DNA of 64,000 nt from NCBI RefSeq assembly GCF_000091045.1, contig NC_006685.1:442201-506200 (forward strand), given 5' to 3'. Source of the DNA: Cryptococcus deneoformans JEC21. Lineage: Eukaryota > Basidiomycota > Tremellomycetes > Tremellales > Cryptococcaceae. Under the pieces are notes generated by a model. The model did not search any database. It was not told the DNA's origin and saw only the letters and a list, made by a program, of their open reading frames with translations. A program made the translations under genes and the position numbers. Of the stretch, positions 36,029-46,848 are shown piece after piece. How positions within the stretch are numbered: the stretch's first letter is position 1; each line of letters opens with the position of its first letter.

Positions 36029-37575
36029 ATGCAATATGTCGCAAGTCCCCAGGAGTATCCCGATACTCCCAGCCAATCCTCGACCTCGGCCAGAATTCCT
36101 TCTCCAAGAGCTTTCGATGTTGTGACAGCGTACAGACGAGCTTTGGAGGATGACAAGGTGTGTATTCGATCTGATTTGTAAACCTTTTTAGTGGTGGTGC
36201 TGACTGCATAAATACAAGGTTCCCCACCCTATCGCTGCCATCTTGGCCCTCGTTGAGCTCATGGAGGCTTCCACGGGTATGACTATTTTCCACCATGTAC
36301 GATACCGATCAAGATACTGACCATGTCGCATATTCCAGCTTCCACTGTAACTGGTCTCGCTTCCGAACTCACCGTTGGTCGACAGGCTTTGATCAATACC
36401 CAAGCGAGTCTTGGTGTTCGAGCAGGCTGCCAGCTGTGGGAAAGATTCTTTGCTCTTTTTCCTGGTGTCGGCGAGGTAGGTCTATATATATTTTTTGGGG
36501 GCGTTGGTGGGAGTTGGATCAAAGCATACAGGGCTGACGTTTGTCTATTTTAGGATTTCCCCGCTTATAAAAAATCACTGATTTCACAAGGCCGTTCGTT
36601 CTGTGCCATTACGGCTCCTCAATGTCGAGAGAAGATTGCAGAGCTGGCCGTTGGTTTCCTTCGTGACGATTGTGTGGTATGTGTCTCCCGAGTCATTTCT
36701 CCCAACAAGGCGGCGGCCTGCATGCTTGCTAACCAGGACACAGATTCTTACCCACAGCTACTCAAGGACAGTCATTCAGACAATCTTGAGAGCACACAAG
36801 CAACACAAGAGAATACGTGTCTATGTCACAGAAGCCCGTCCTGGGTGTCTTGGGTAAAGCATTATCGGCTTACCTTGTATGTGACAGATGGCTGACAAAT
36901 GGCCCCAGGATGAAAACACACCAATTCCTTACTGCTAACGGCATTCCTTGTACTGTTGTACTTGACAGCGCTGTTGCCTATGTGATGGAGCGTGTCGATA
37001 TGGTGCTTGTTGGATCAGAAGCTGTTGTCGAGAGTGGTGTATGTCGTTTTTTATAAAAACCCATGCTTTCATCGCAAACCGCCGCTGATTCTTTTTGGTA
37101 GGGCCTCGTTTCTTCTGTGGGGACCTACCAAGTGGCTCTCGTAGCCAAAGTCATGCAAAAGCCCTTTTACGCCCTCGCAGAATCATATAAATTCCTTCGT
37201 CACTACCCTCTTTCGCAAACCGACTTGCCTATACCAGCTTCCTCTGACCGGCCCGCTATCCCTCTCGAGTTCCCGTCCACCATTCCTGATACCCAGTTCA
37301 TCCCTGGTTTCCTCTCGCGAGGCAGCAGCTTGACTCCTCAGTCAAGAAGTCCTCAAGCACCGGCGACACCCCCACACGCCGTCGGTGGTGGTGGTGTTGG
37401 TGTAGACGGAGGAAAGAAATATGAGAGGATGGAGATGACGAAAGAGATGGAAGAGATTAACCCGATGGTGGATGTGACGACCCCAGACTTGATTGACTTT
37501 ATTATTACCGATCTGGGAGAGCCTTTAAGCCCTACGTCTGTCAGTCAGTACCTCGTCGCGCAGTTCTCTTCATGA
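36029..37575 (+). CDS. GCN3: Translation initiation factor eIF2B alpha subunit
   Basis: Seven exons (36029-36157, 36219-36276, 36339-36475, 36554-36676, 36744-36853, 36909-37038, 37102-37575) give 386 aa. Family blocks: AYRRALEDDKVPHPIAAILALVELMEAS, the TSRS-like helix [95 protein letters not shown] and FYALAESYKFLRHYPLSQTDLP. Role: regulatory subunit of the eIF2 guanine-nucleotide exchange factor, sensing phosphorylated eIF2. It is about 80 residues longer than yeast Gcn3. The excess is an N-terminal tail plus a Ser/Pro/Gly-rich insertion (roughly residues 290-335) between the PLSQTDLP region and the conserved C-terminal MVDVTTPDLIDFIITDLG. Confidence 0.95.
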
Positions 37576-37732
37576 GGTTTTACGTCAACGTAGCGGGGTC
37601 GTATGCATGCACGTATATAAATGACTAGGACTGTTAAAGTGTTCAAAAATCGTCGTATGTTTCTTACATTCTGGAATCGTTGAATCTGTACACAGAGATT
37701 CTCTAAGGACAATAGTAAAGACAAACCCCGGT

Positions 37733-40629
37733 CTACCGAACGGCACCATTCTTTTCATCTTCCAAATACGCCCTGCAACTTGACTATCAGCATACAGTGT
37801 TCTTGGAAGAGGGAGAAGGGAAAAGGGGCTTACCCTAGAGCCTGCATCTGGTCACCACCGTATCTGTTCAGATACGCTCTCAACACGCTTTTTTCCACAT
37901 ACGGCAGCACGTCTGCCATATACTTTACGTCCTCTCCACTATCCGCCACTGTCGCTGTACCCGAGGGCGGCGGCGCCGAGGTCTTACCCACCAACCTCAC
38001 GCTATCCATCGACGCTCTCAGGTTCCGCGGGGGCGACACGACCGAGATTCGAGATGGCGCGGCGGTATCCAAACTCGTCCGGCCTGGGGGCGTAAAACTA
38101 CCTCTTGCGCCTGGTCCTCGTGGACCGAGCGGTCGGGGTCCCATCGGAGATGGTACGGTTTGTACTCTGGGCGTATGTGATCCTGATCCCGATCCCGATC
38201 GGGGCGAGCTCGTCGTCGTCGTCGTGCCGTCTGGTTTTTGTGGACTGGCAGACCGAGGTGCCGAGATGGGTAAACCTCTGACATCCTTCTTACTCGCACT
38301 GCCGCCCAGATACCCCCCCGGCGGACCTAACGACATGCTCATACTTTCCTTTCTGCTGCTTCCCTTTCTGATCGCAGAGAAAAAGCCACCGCCGCCGCCC
38401 CCGCCGCCGCCGCCGCCCTTTTTGCTGGATGTAAAGCTTGATACCGATTGCATCGATTGAGACGGTTTCAAACCGCCTCCCCCGACAAGGCTGCTACCCC
38501 CTGGAGACAGCTGGTGGTGGTAGTTGATTTGGGCTTGGAGTTGCGGGTACGGCAAGTTGGGAGGCAAGGCTGTTGGCTGGTCTGCCGGATCGATCACGCG
38601 TTGTGAAATTTCTCTGGCAGTGTATGAATCCGCACGCATCGGGAATTCTGATCCTGTCGAAACGTTTCTCGGATGCGGCGAAAGACCAACGGGGGGGGAA
38701 GAAGACGCCGGCGCTTGGGTTTTGGACGGGGCATGGTGGATGGGTCGGCGGTGCGCTTCGGCAGCTGCGGCAGCACACCACGCTTTCAAGCCCGTTTCTG
38801 CCCTTGCGATTTCATTGATTGCGCGGGCGTACGCCAACGCGCGGGCGCCGGCGGATTTATGCGATTTGAGGGCGGATGTGGACATGGACATGGCAGATGG
38901 CCAGGGATGGGCGGTGGGTGAGTGGAAGGATAGGGTGGTGGGTGAGTGGGTGAAGGGTCCAGCTTGGGATGAGAAGGGGTTGTTGGAAGTGGTTTCTAGT
39001 TCCGGTTGGTGGAGTGGGAAAGAGGAGGCTATACCGGCACCCATCTCTGTCGGTCCTTGTACCGGCGGCGGCGGCGGCGGCGGCGGCGACGTCGTGGAAG
39101 ACAACGATGCGCCTCTTGCCGGCAACGAGGTAGGCGTCATGGGCCCCTTGTTGACCACTTCTGCGGCAGGCTCCAAGCCTTTCGCCTTGTCTAGCTCAAT
39201 CCGCATATCGGGCTTTTGCTTTTTACCCGGCTCTCCCACCATGGGCGGCGGCGTATCTCGCGAGTCAATCAGTCCGATTTCGTCGATTGCGCCGCCCAGC
39301 ATGTCAGTGAGCTCTGTGATGGAGGATGAATAACTCGGTGTCGCGCCCCGTGAGGGCGATCGATCGGGACGTGCCGGGGTGCCGGACGGAGGGGAGGATA
39401 CGGGCGAGTGAGGGGTGTGGGTGATGGTGGGCAGTTGGTGTGTGCTGGGCTGTGAGCTGGACGGGGAGGTGGACGGGGAGATGGATGTGGGTGACGACGA
39501 GATGGGTGCGTGGCCCGGTTCACTGGGCAGATTAGTACATGCTTTTAGCAATGCAAAGACTTACGCGTGAATGCTGCCATCGAGAAGGCCTGCTAGATGA
39601 GTCGCACTGCTGGGGACCTTGGCCGGCAAGGTTCGCCTGTTCCGCCCCCTGAGCGTCTCTTCCCAGTCCTTGTTTCCGTCGGCGCCGCCGAAACCCGACG
39701 TGTGGGCGGGTGCGCTCCTGGGCGTATCGCCGACCGGTTCGAGCACGGGCAGTGTCTGTGGGGGTGGAGACCCGGGGCTCGACGAGGCTGGAACGACAAA
39801 CTGGGGCGGCCTGAGGTCGGGGCGGTCGTGGCAGGGGGCAGCGACGGGCGTCGTGAACTCGTCGGGCTCTGGCTCTGTGGGGGGGCGGTGGCTGGAGCGG
39901 GAGTCGTAGCGGGCGGAGGGGAGGGAGTACTCGCTGGCGGAGGACTTGCTGGGGGAGGGGGAGGGGGAGAGGGAGCGGGCGAGGGAGCTGCTCGAGCCGG
40001 CGCCCGCGAGCGAGGACCAGTAGTAGTCGAGCGTGTCCGTCGAGCGCCGGCGGGGGGGCGGGCGCGGGGGGGGGGCGGGGGAGGGGGAGGGGGACATGGG
40101 CTGGACAGTGGACAGTTGGAAAGTAAATACACGGAATCAATTCATCGCTACAGATGCAGCCCCGGCAGCCACCACTCCCGCCCGCCCCCGCCCCCGCCCG
40201 CCCACCGCTCCACCACGTCCCCCGCACGCACGCACGCCGCCCCCACCACCACCGCCCGCCCCGCCTTGTTCGCCACCGCAGCGCACAGCAGCGCAACCCG
40301 CTCCCCCTGCCGCGGTCTGCCGTCAGCGCTGGCCTCGCAGGACACACCTACATCAGCTCCTCGTTCTCCCGGTACGCCTCGCACGCCGCCTGCGCCCCCT
40401 CGGGATCCGCCCGTCCCGCGTCCGACTGCATGAACTCGAGCAGCGCGTCCTGCGTCGAGTAGAGGTGCCGGATAGAGTTGATCAGCCGGTTCACTTCCGC
40501 AACCAGGCTGTCCAGCTCCAGGCCCATGGCCTCCTGGAGCGTAAACGGCTGCGCGTACTGCGGCGTAAAGGCGACGGTCTGCGACATGCTAAACTCGACG
40601 GAAGGTACGGTGAGGTTGAGTCTCGACAT
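37733..40629 (-). CDS. Proline/serine/glycine-rich protein with coiled N-terminus and CUE-like C-terminus
   Basis: Not recognised as a named gene. The preferred model joins 40352-40629, 40232-40316, 39565-40100, 37834-39522 and 37733-37772 (875 aa). The N-terminal about 110 residues are helical (LELDSLVAEVNRLINSIRHLYSTQ...ACEAYRENEEL). A long disordered middle has a PPPPPPPP run, an 11-Gly run after SSKK and many SP/TP sites. The last 45 residues (ADVLPYVEKSVLRAYLNRYGGDQMQALGAYLEDE) resemble a CUE/UBA-type ubiquitin-binding fold. Alternatively there are two genes. The first would be 40148-40629 (148 aa, stop at 40148). The second would start at the ATG at 40097 (753 aa). The 50-bp gap between them would leave no room for a promoter, so one gene with a 131-nt intron (40101-40231) is favoured. 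The very GC-rich composition differs from its neighbours. Confidence 0.6.
38385..38418. repeat. GCC trinucleotide tract (poly-Gly codons on minus strand)
   Basis: A nearly pure GCC/CCGCCG run. On the coding minus strand it encodes the 11-residue glycine run. It faces the GGC tract at about 39063 in inverted orientation. Confidence 0.85.
39063..39088. repeat. GGC trinucleotide tract (poly-Pro codons on minus strand)
   Basis: An uninterrupted GGC repeat of about eight units. On the minus strand it encodes the proline run. It is complementary to the GCC tract about 650 bp away. Confidence 0.85.
40048..40094 (+). other. Strong G-quadruplex-type motif
   Basis: The plus strand has at least six runs of five or more guanines separated by one to four bases. 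This exceeds the G3+N1-7 rule for intramolecular quadruplexes. It lies within coding sequence of the minus-strand gene, where it encodes a Pro/Ser-rich stretch. Confidence 0.6.
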
Positions 40630-40643
40630 CAGTGTTGGTCAGT

Positions 40644-40683
40644 CTTGTTGCTGAAAGCGATGGCTTGTTGCTGAAAGCGATGG
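40644..40683. repeat. Perfect 20-bp tandem direct repeat
   Basis: CTTGTTGCTGAAAGCGATGG occurs twice head to tail (40644-40663, 40664-40683), just 15 bp before the start codon at 40629 of the minus-strand gene. It therefore lies in that gene's 5' UTR or core promoter. Confidence 0.9.
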
Positions 40684-40780
40684 ACGAGTCGGCTCGTATC
40701 GACGCGGCAGGTGGAGGTGGAGGCAGTCTTTATGCTTCAAGCCATATATACAACACAATCCATACCTACATACAATCCAC

Positions 40781-42647
40781 CTACACCTCCCCGAGATGAA
40801 CCCTCGCCCAAAATGTGAAATGCTTGTACTCTTCCCTCCCCTTCTCCCCCGTCCCCTCGCCCTCGACGCGATACGTAAACCGCACTTCCAAATCAAACTC
40901 GACATCCCCCCGTGCTTGTTCAGAAATCTCCACCTCGATAGGCACCTTTGACACATTCCCCCTTTTCTCGACCCCCGCTTCCCGCCGTTTATCGCGCAAG
41001 CTGCCGCCTGCGAGCACACCCAATCGTCCTCCTTTCCGCATCGTCCCTGTCCCGGCCGCATCCTCACTTCCATCCCCATCCTCCTCATCATCATACGCCC
41101 ACGCATCTTTCGAGGCATTACACGTAAAATGCGGCGTCGCGATCCTCACCTCGCACTTTTCCGGCGGTGCATGTTTAGGCAGGGGAGGCCGAGTCAGCCG
41201 GATTTGGATAGGATCGTATAGCGGGTTGGTAAGCGCGAGCTGAAAGGTGTACGTCTCGCCTGCAACAAGCGGCCTGTCGCCAGCCTCGTCCTCTTCTTCA
41301 CCCTTTTCGCCCCCGGACCATGAGATGCCCGATAAAGCAGGTCGCGTCCGACGTCGTTCTCGTCTCTTCTCCTCCCGCTCAGCGTCATGCGCATGCGCTT
41401 CAACACCCGGCCGTTCGTCCGTATCCCCACCGGGCACCACCACCACCCGCCGCCGCCGCCGACCCACCTCCAGGATGGGAAGGTAGTTGAGCGCTACCAT
41501 CTTGATCTTCATACGCACGCTTTTCGTATCCGGCTGGACAAGTAAATGACGACAGCTAGGCTCGGGACACCGTTTAGTGAGTTTCGTCCTTAGCGGGATT
41601 CTCTGCGGTAAAACCGATCTGCAAAAGGCTCGCGATTAAAATGCCAGTCATCTTGAGAGTCGAAACAACCCACTTGGACATCCGATCACATTCCCAGCTC
41701 GTACCCCACCGCCTATCCACCGCGGCCATCCCTTCCCACCCCGCTTCTTCCAACGACCTGACCGCCTCAACGTCTCCCATCCCCTTTTCCAACCCCAGCT
41801 CTCGCCAGCTTGCCTTTGACTCGTACGCTTCCAGCTCATCCCAACCCACTTTCTCCCCTCCCGGCGCTTGCAGGGGCCTTTTACGTACAGCAAATCCATG
41901 AACAGGCCGGTTCAACGCCTTGGCCGCCATCTGCGTGAGATGCGAAATGTGGCGTGAAGGCGCCCTCGGCCGATGATGTGGTGTAGTGGGTGTAGATGAA
42001 GAACAAGTCATGTACGACTCGAGATGATCTTTGATATGATCAAACTCTGCCTGTATTCGTTCAGGCTGTGTCCATCGCTTTTGTACTTGCACTGTAGCAC
42101 GTTAGTTGTCCCTTCCGTTCTTTATTTTTATTTTTATTCCTGAACAAACAAGAGCAACGCACGAGCAATTCCCGTGGGCTTTTCAAACTCCCAACCTATC
42201 TGCTTACTCGACCACCTACATCCAGGACAAACGAGGAGGTACAGAGGTCCGGGCGGTGCTCCGTCCCCAGAGACGTCGTCCCGCGCAAAATCGGACGCTT
42301 GGATCGATAAACTCGATGAGCATTGAGGGCAGGAGAAACATGATCTCGCGCATCTGGTTTTATTTTTTTTTTGGCCAAAGTCAACACAAGTCGCGAACAA
42401 GGGCAACACCACCGACTCACCTGTTCCTATCTCCCCTTACGTTTGCGCCCGGGACGTCAAAGAGACAGTTTGGACAAAAGTAACTGGCGACCTCTACCCC
42501 GACACAGAGATCACACCGAAGAGCATCACATTCTTCACAGAAATAAAGCTGTTCGATCGGAAAGAAAGATGGACCGCTTGATGGGTACGATGGGGGGAGC
42601 GGCGGTGCAGGCGTATCGAGATGCGAGCAGGCGTACCGGACCGACAT
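40781..42647 (-). CDS. Dynactin p62 subunit (dynactin 4)
   Basis: Four exons (42421-42647, 42163-42353, 41674-42091, 40781-41618) give 557 aa. The N-terminus holds cysteine pairs of the RING-like zinc region: YFCEECDALRCDLCVG, SYFCPNCLFDVP, NRCARSCFSCPQCSSSL and LLVCPGCRW. The central block SVLPQRIPLRTKLTKRCPEPSCRHLLVQPDTKSVRMKIKMVALNYLPILEVG is diagnostic for p62/DCTN4 (RO-2 in Neurospora). A beta-rich C-terminus follows, interrupted by charged low-complexity inserts (RRRRR, DDEEDGDGSED). Role: pointed-end component of dynactin, linking dynein to cargo and nuclei. The donor of the last intron (GTGGGT at 41673, minus strand) was chosen by phase; a non-spliced reading gives a stop shortly after. 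Confidence 0.93.
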
Positions 42648-42724
42648 TTGTTCTATCAAAAGTAGACGTATAACGTTGTGAAAGAGAAGAAGAGTTACGT
42701 ATGTGCGGAATCAAAATTTACGCG

Positions 42725-42939
42725 ACGCGTCAAAGGGACAAGGCCGGGCAAACTTGTTGGTTCGTTGCTCGAGATCGACGGGATATATAACATACCCACC
42801 TTTTCATCTCCCCAGTCTTCACTTTCCACTTTCATCTCTATATCAACCATATATACACCAGCCTCGTCCACATACACTCGCCCTTTTTTATACCCACGTC
42901 CAACTCTTTTTCCGTACACGGCCCCAACAGTCGACGCGT
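42725..42939 (+). promoter_or_regulatory. CDK1 promoter with two ACGCGT (MCB-like) elements
   Basis: ACGCGT hexamers lie at 42725-42730 and 42934-42939, 281 and 72 bp before the CDK1 start. ACGCGT is the core of the MBF/SBF cell-cycle box in fungi. Its presence twice in the 358-bp divergent region between dynactin p62 and CDK1 suggests G1/S control. This is inferred from motif only. Confidence 0.4.
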
Positions 42940-43005
42940 GAGACCACAGTATCACAAACAACCGGCCGATATCCTCGCCCTAATTCAACGCACGATCAGA
43001 AAACC

Positions 43006-44303
<1,298 letters not shown>

Positions 44304-44506
44304 ACCCTAGAACAATTTACCCCCTTTTTTCTAAAAGTCTCTCCGGAATACTCTTCCTTGCACTTTTTATCACACAGTAGTTGATCCAATCCTTACGAGA
44401 ATGATTCCTTCTTGCTCGTCTTCCTAGACCTGGACGATAACAATGTATGTATCTTTTGGCTCTATCATACATTACTTGTACATTTTGTATTATACAACAC
44501 AAGAAT

Positions 44507-45605
44507 CTATCCAAAGTTGGCCCATTCAAGCGAGTAGAATTCCACATCCTCTTCTTTTCCCCCTTGGTCATCTTGTCCGTCTTCTCTCTTACCATCATCC
44601 CAGCAACAAATTAATCCAGCTTTTTTCGTCCCTGTACCCAACCTACCCCACGCCACAATCTCGGTCGGTCTGATAGGTTCGTCTCGAACGATGACCTGGC
44701 TGGTAAAATGCGCATGATACCGCAAGTAGTCTCCTGGATAAATTAACCATTCTCCACCAAACCGCGGACCAAGTCCGACCCGGTATGAGAGCGACTGAAG
44801 CTTGGAAAATACGCCGAGAAGGGCACATTGGCGCGGGGTTGTTGGGAAGGGGAAGAGAGGGTGGGGGAGGGATGTTATCGATTGTGATTCTGGTGGATGT
44901 TGAGATAATACTGGGTGGGAGGGGACAATGTGAAAGTGGCCAGCAGCAGGCGCGCCGGCGTGCTTGGTCTTGGTCTTTGCCGGTGAAACCACTATGGGTG
45001 CAGTGACATTCTCCTTGACGTCTTCTGCGAACAGTCCTTCCCCACTTTCTTTAGCCTTTTCTGCTTTTGCTCTCGCCCTCGCCTCCCTCTTCAGCCTCGC
45101 TTTTTCTCCCCCTTTATCGAAAGCTTTTTTCGATTCTTCCAATCTCTTTGCTTCCGCCTCCCTTGTCTTTTCTTCTAAAGCTTTCAAACGCGCGACGCGG
45201 GCTGCCGTATGGGCTTTAACGGTTTCGTCAGAGGGTGGAGATGGGCTGGGATCAAGAGGAACGAGATGGGCGATGCCTTTTTTTTTTCATGTCAGTACGA
45301 ACAATGGCGATGTGAGGGAAAAAGATGAATTTGTCTTACCTTGGGTAACAAGGTATGCAGTCTCTTCCTGCATCAATGTCAGGGGAAGACCTAAAAATCC
45401 ATTCTGCTGGGCTACGCCTGGCAGTGTGCCGGCTCTTAAACCAGAGACATTGTGCACGCAATGGAGAGTCGCGGCAGCTGTGAAGAGGGGATGTCAGCTT
45501 GGGCGTATGAGCTGGAGAGGACGGAGATTGGATACTTTGTGCGTCCCAGACGGTGGCGACACCGTTTACGAGGTAGAGGGGGATGGAGTGGGGGGGAGGG
45601 GACAT
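44507..45605 (-). CDS. SEN34: tRNA-splicing endonuclease catalytic subunit Sen34
   Basis: Three exons (45536-45605, 45340-45477, 44507-45276) give 325 aa. The N-terminus IPLYLVNGVATVWDAQ, then LRAGTLPGVAQQNGFLGLPLTLMQEE, is the Sen34 N-terminal domain. A long Lys/Glu/Ala helix (about 110-150) and a Pro-rich linker follow. The C-terminal nuclease domain has FGGEWLIYPGDYLRYHAHF, with the catalytic tyrosine/histidine region, and GRLGTGTKKAGLICCW, with the catalytic lysine. Role: cuts the 3' splice site of intron-containing pre-tRNAs in the SEN complex. Convergent with CDK1 and divergent from LSM2 across 204 bp. Confidence 0.92.
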
Positions 45606-45809
45606 GGCTTGTGGCGAGAAGGGTCTGTTTGTGCGGAGAGAGGGTAAATTATTATGGTGGTGGAGAAAGAAGAAGAAGAAGCAACAAGTGGAGGTGGAGG
45701 GATGACGTGGAATTTTCACCCCCGAAGATCACCACCACCACCACTCACTCTACTCCTAATACTGCAACTATAACTTTATATCATTACCCATCAGCACATC
45801 CCAGAAGCC

Positions 45810-46669
45810 ATGGTGAGTCGTTTCCGCTCCAGAGTACCCATATTTCTCACGCACTCATCCGAAATAGCTCATCTTCTCGTGAGTCTCTCTCACCGACAAG
45901 CAACAATCCCGTACCCTGCCTTCGATGTGTCCTCGAAACCTCCAAGATATGCACATACGAACAGTAGCTTATTTGGAACCGCTCATCGTCTAGTTTCTTC
46001 AAGACCCTTACAGACCAAGTGATCACCGTTGAGCTCAAAAATGACTTATCAATAACTGGGACTCTCAAATCTGTGGATCAGTAGGTCGAGTCTTGCGTCT
46101 ACGACCTTTTATATATCCAGTCGCCCACAATTCAGTGCAGTATTATCTGCTACTAGGATATGGGCAAAGGTATGGAAGAGTACTAACATGTAACGGCTAG
46201 GTTCCTCAACATCCGATTAGATAATATTAGCGTAGAGGACCCCGAAAGACATCCTCATATGGTAAGCGTATATCTTTTTTTGACACATGCCAAATGCGGA
46301 AGTGGGATTCTGGACGGTGAAAAGATGGCAAGCTTGCGGTGGGGGCCAATTATTTGTCTGTATCTTTGAAAGAAATATAATTTTCAGTGGTCTATCCAGG
46401 ATCGAGCCCGCTTCGTGTCCGCCACGCCCCATGCCCTCTTCTGGAATATTTCTTCTCTAACCAAGAGATGCTGACAACGTGCGCTTCGACAGATGGCGGT
46501 CAAGAACTGTTTCATCCGAGGGTCTGTAGTACGGTATGTGCGGATGGCTGCGCGATCGGTGGACACTACGCTGCTGGAGGACGCTACGAGGCGAGGTGAG
46601 TTTTGTGTCTCGGGTGTTGGCGGGTATGCTGACGGAGGGTGTGCAGAGGCGAAGGAAGGAAAGAAGTAG
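45810..46669 (+). CDS. LSM2: U6 snRNA-associated Sm-like protein Lsm2
   Basis: Six exons: 45810-45812 (ATG only), 45868-45878 (11 nt), 45994-46080, 46201-46261, 46493-46595 and 46647-46669. They give 95 aa, the exact family size. The two tiny exons are required to rebuild MLIFSFFKTLTDQV, matching the conserved Lsm2 start. Sm motif 1 is VITVELKNDLSITGTLKSVDQFLNIRL; Sm motif 2 is MMAVKNCFIRGSVVRYVRM. Role: ring subunit of Lsm1-7 (mRNA decay) and Lsm2-8 (U6 snRNP). Intron 4 (46262-46492) is 231 nt, four times the local norm. Confidence 0.95.
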
Positions 46670-46848
46670 AAGAGGGTGTGCGGAGGTGGCCATGGGCTTT
46701 TGTACAAGATATATGCATGATACATTACAGGAGATACGATACGTGACCTATCCAGGCACGGGGGAGAGTGTGTCCGGCAAAAAGATGGACAAATAAATAA
46801 TTTATCGACTCTTCTCTTTTACTCGCCCACGTAGACAGACACCCAGCG

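Noticed and set aside
37780..38460. Long plus-strand open frame (226 codons)
   Set aside because: It is antisense to the spliced Pro/Ser/Gly-rich gene; GC-rich repeats keep several frames open. No family resemblance.
38524..39333. Plus-strand open frame of 269 codons
   Set aside because: Same cause: antisense to GC-rich low-complexity coding sequence, with no start context or domain.
39597..40674. Overlapping plus-strand frames of 200-280 codons
   Set aside because: Created by C/G-rich composition; translations are Arg/Pro/Ala low complexity without motifs.
46390..46430. GGATCGAGCCC resembling a tRNA B box in the LSM2 intron
   Set aside because: No matching T-stem, A box or acceptor stem could be paired on either strand.
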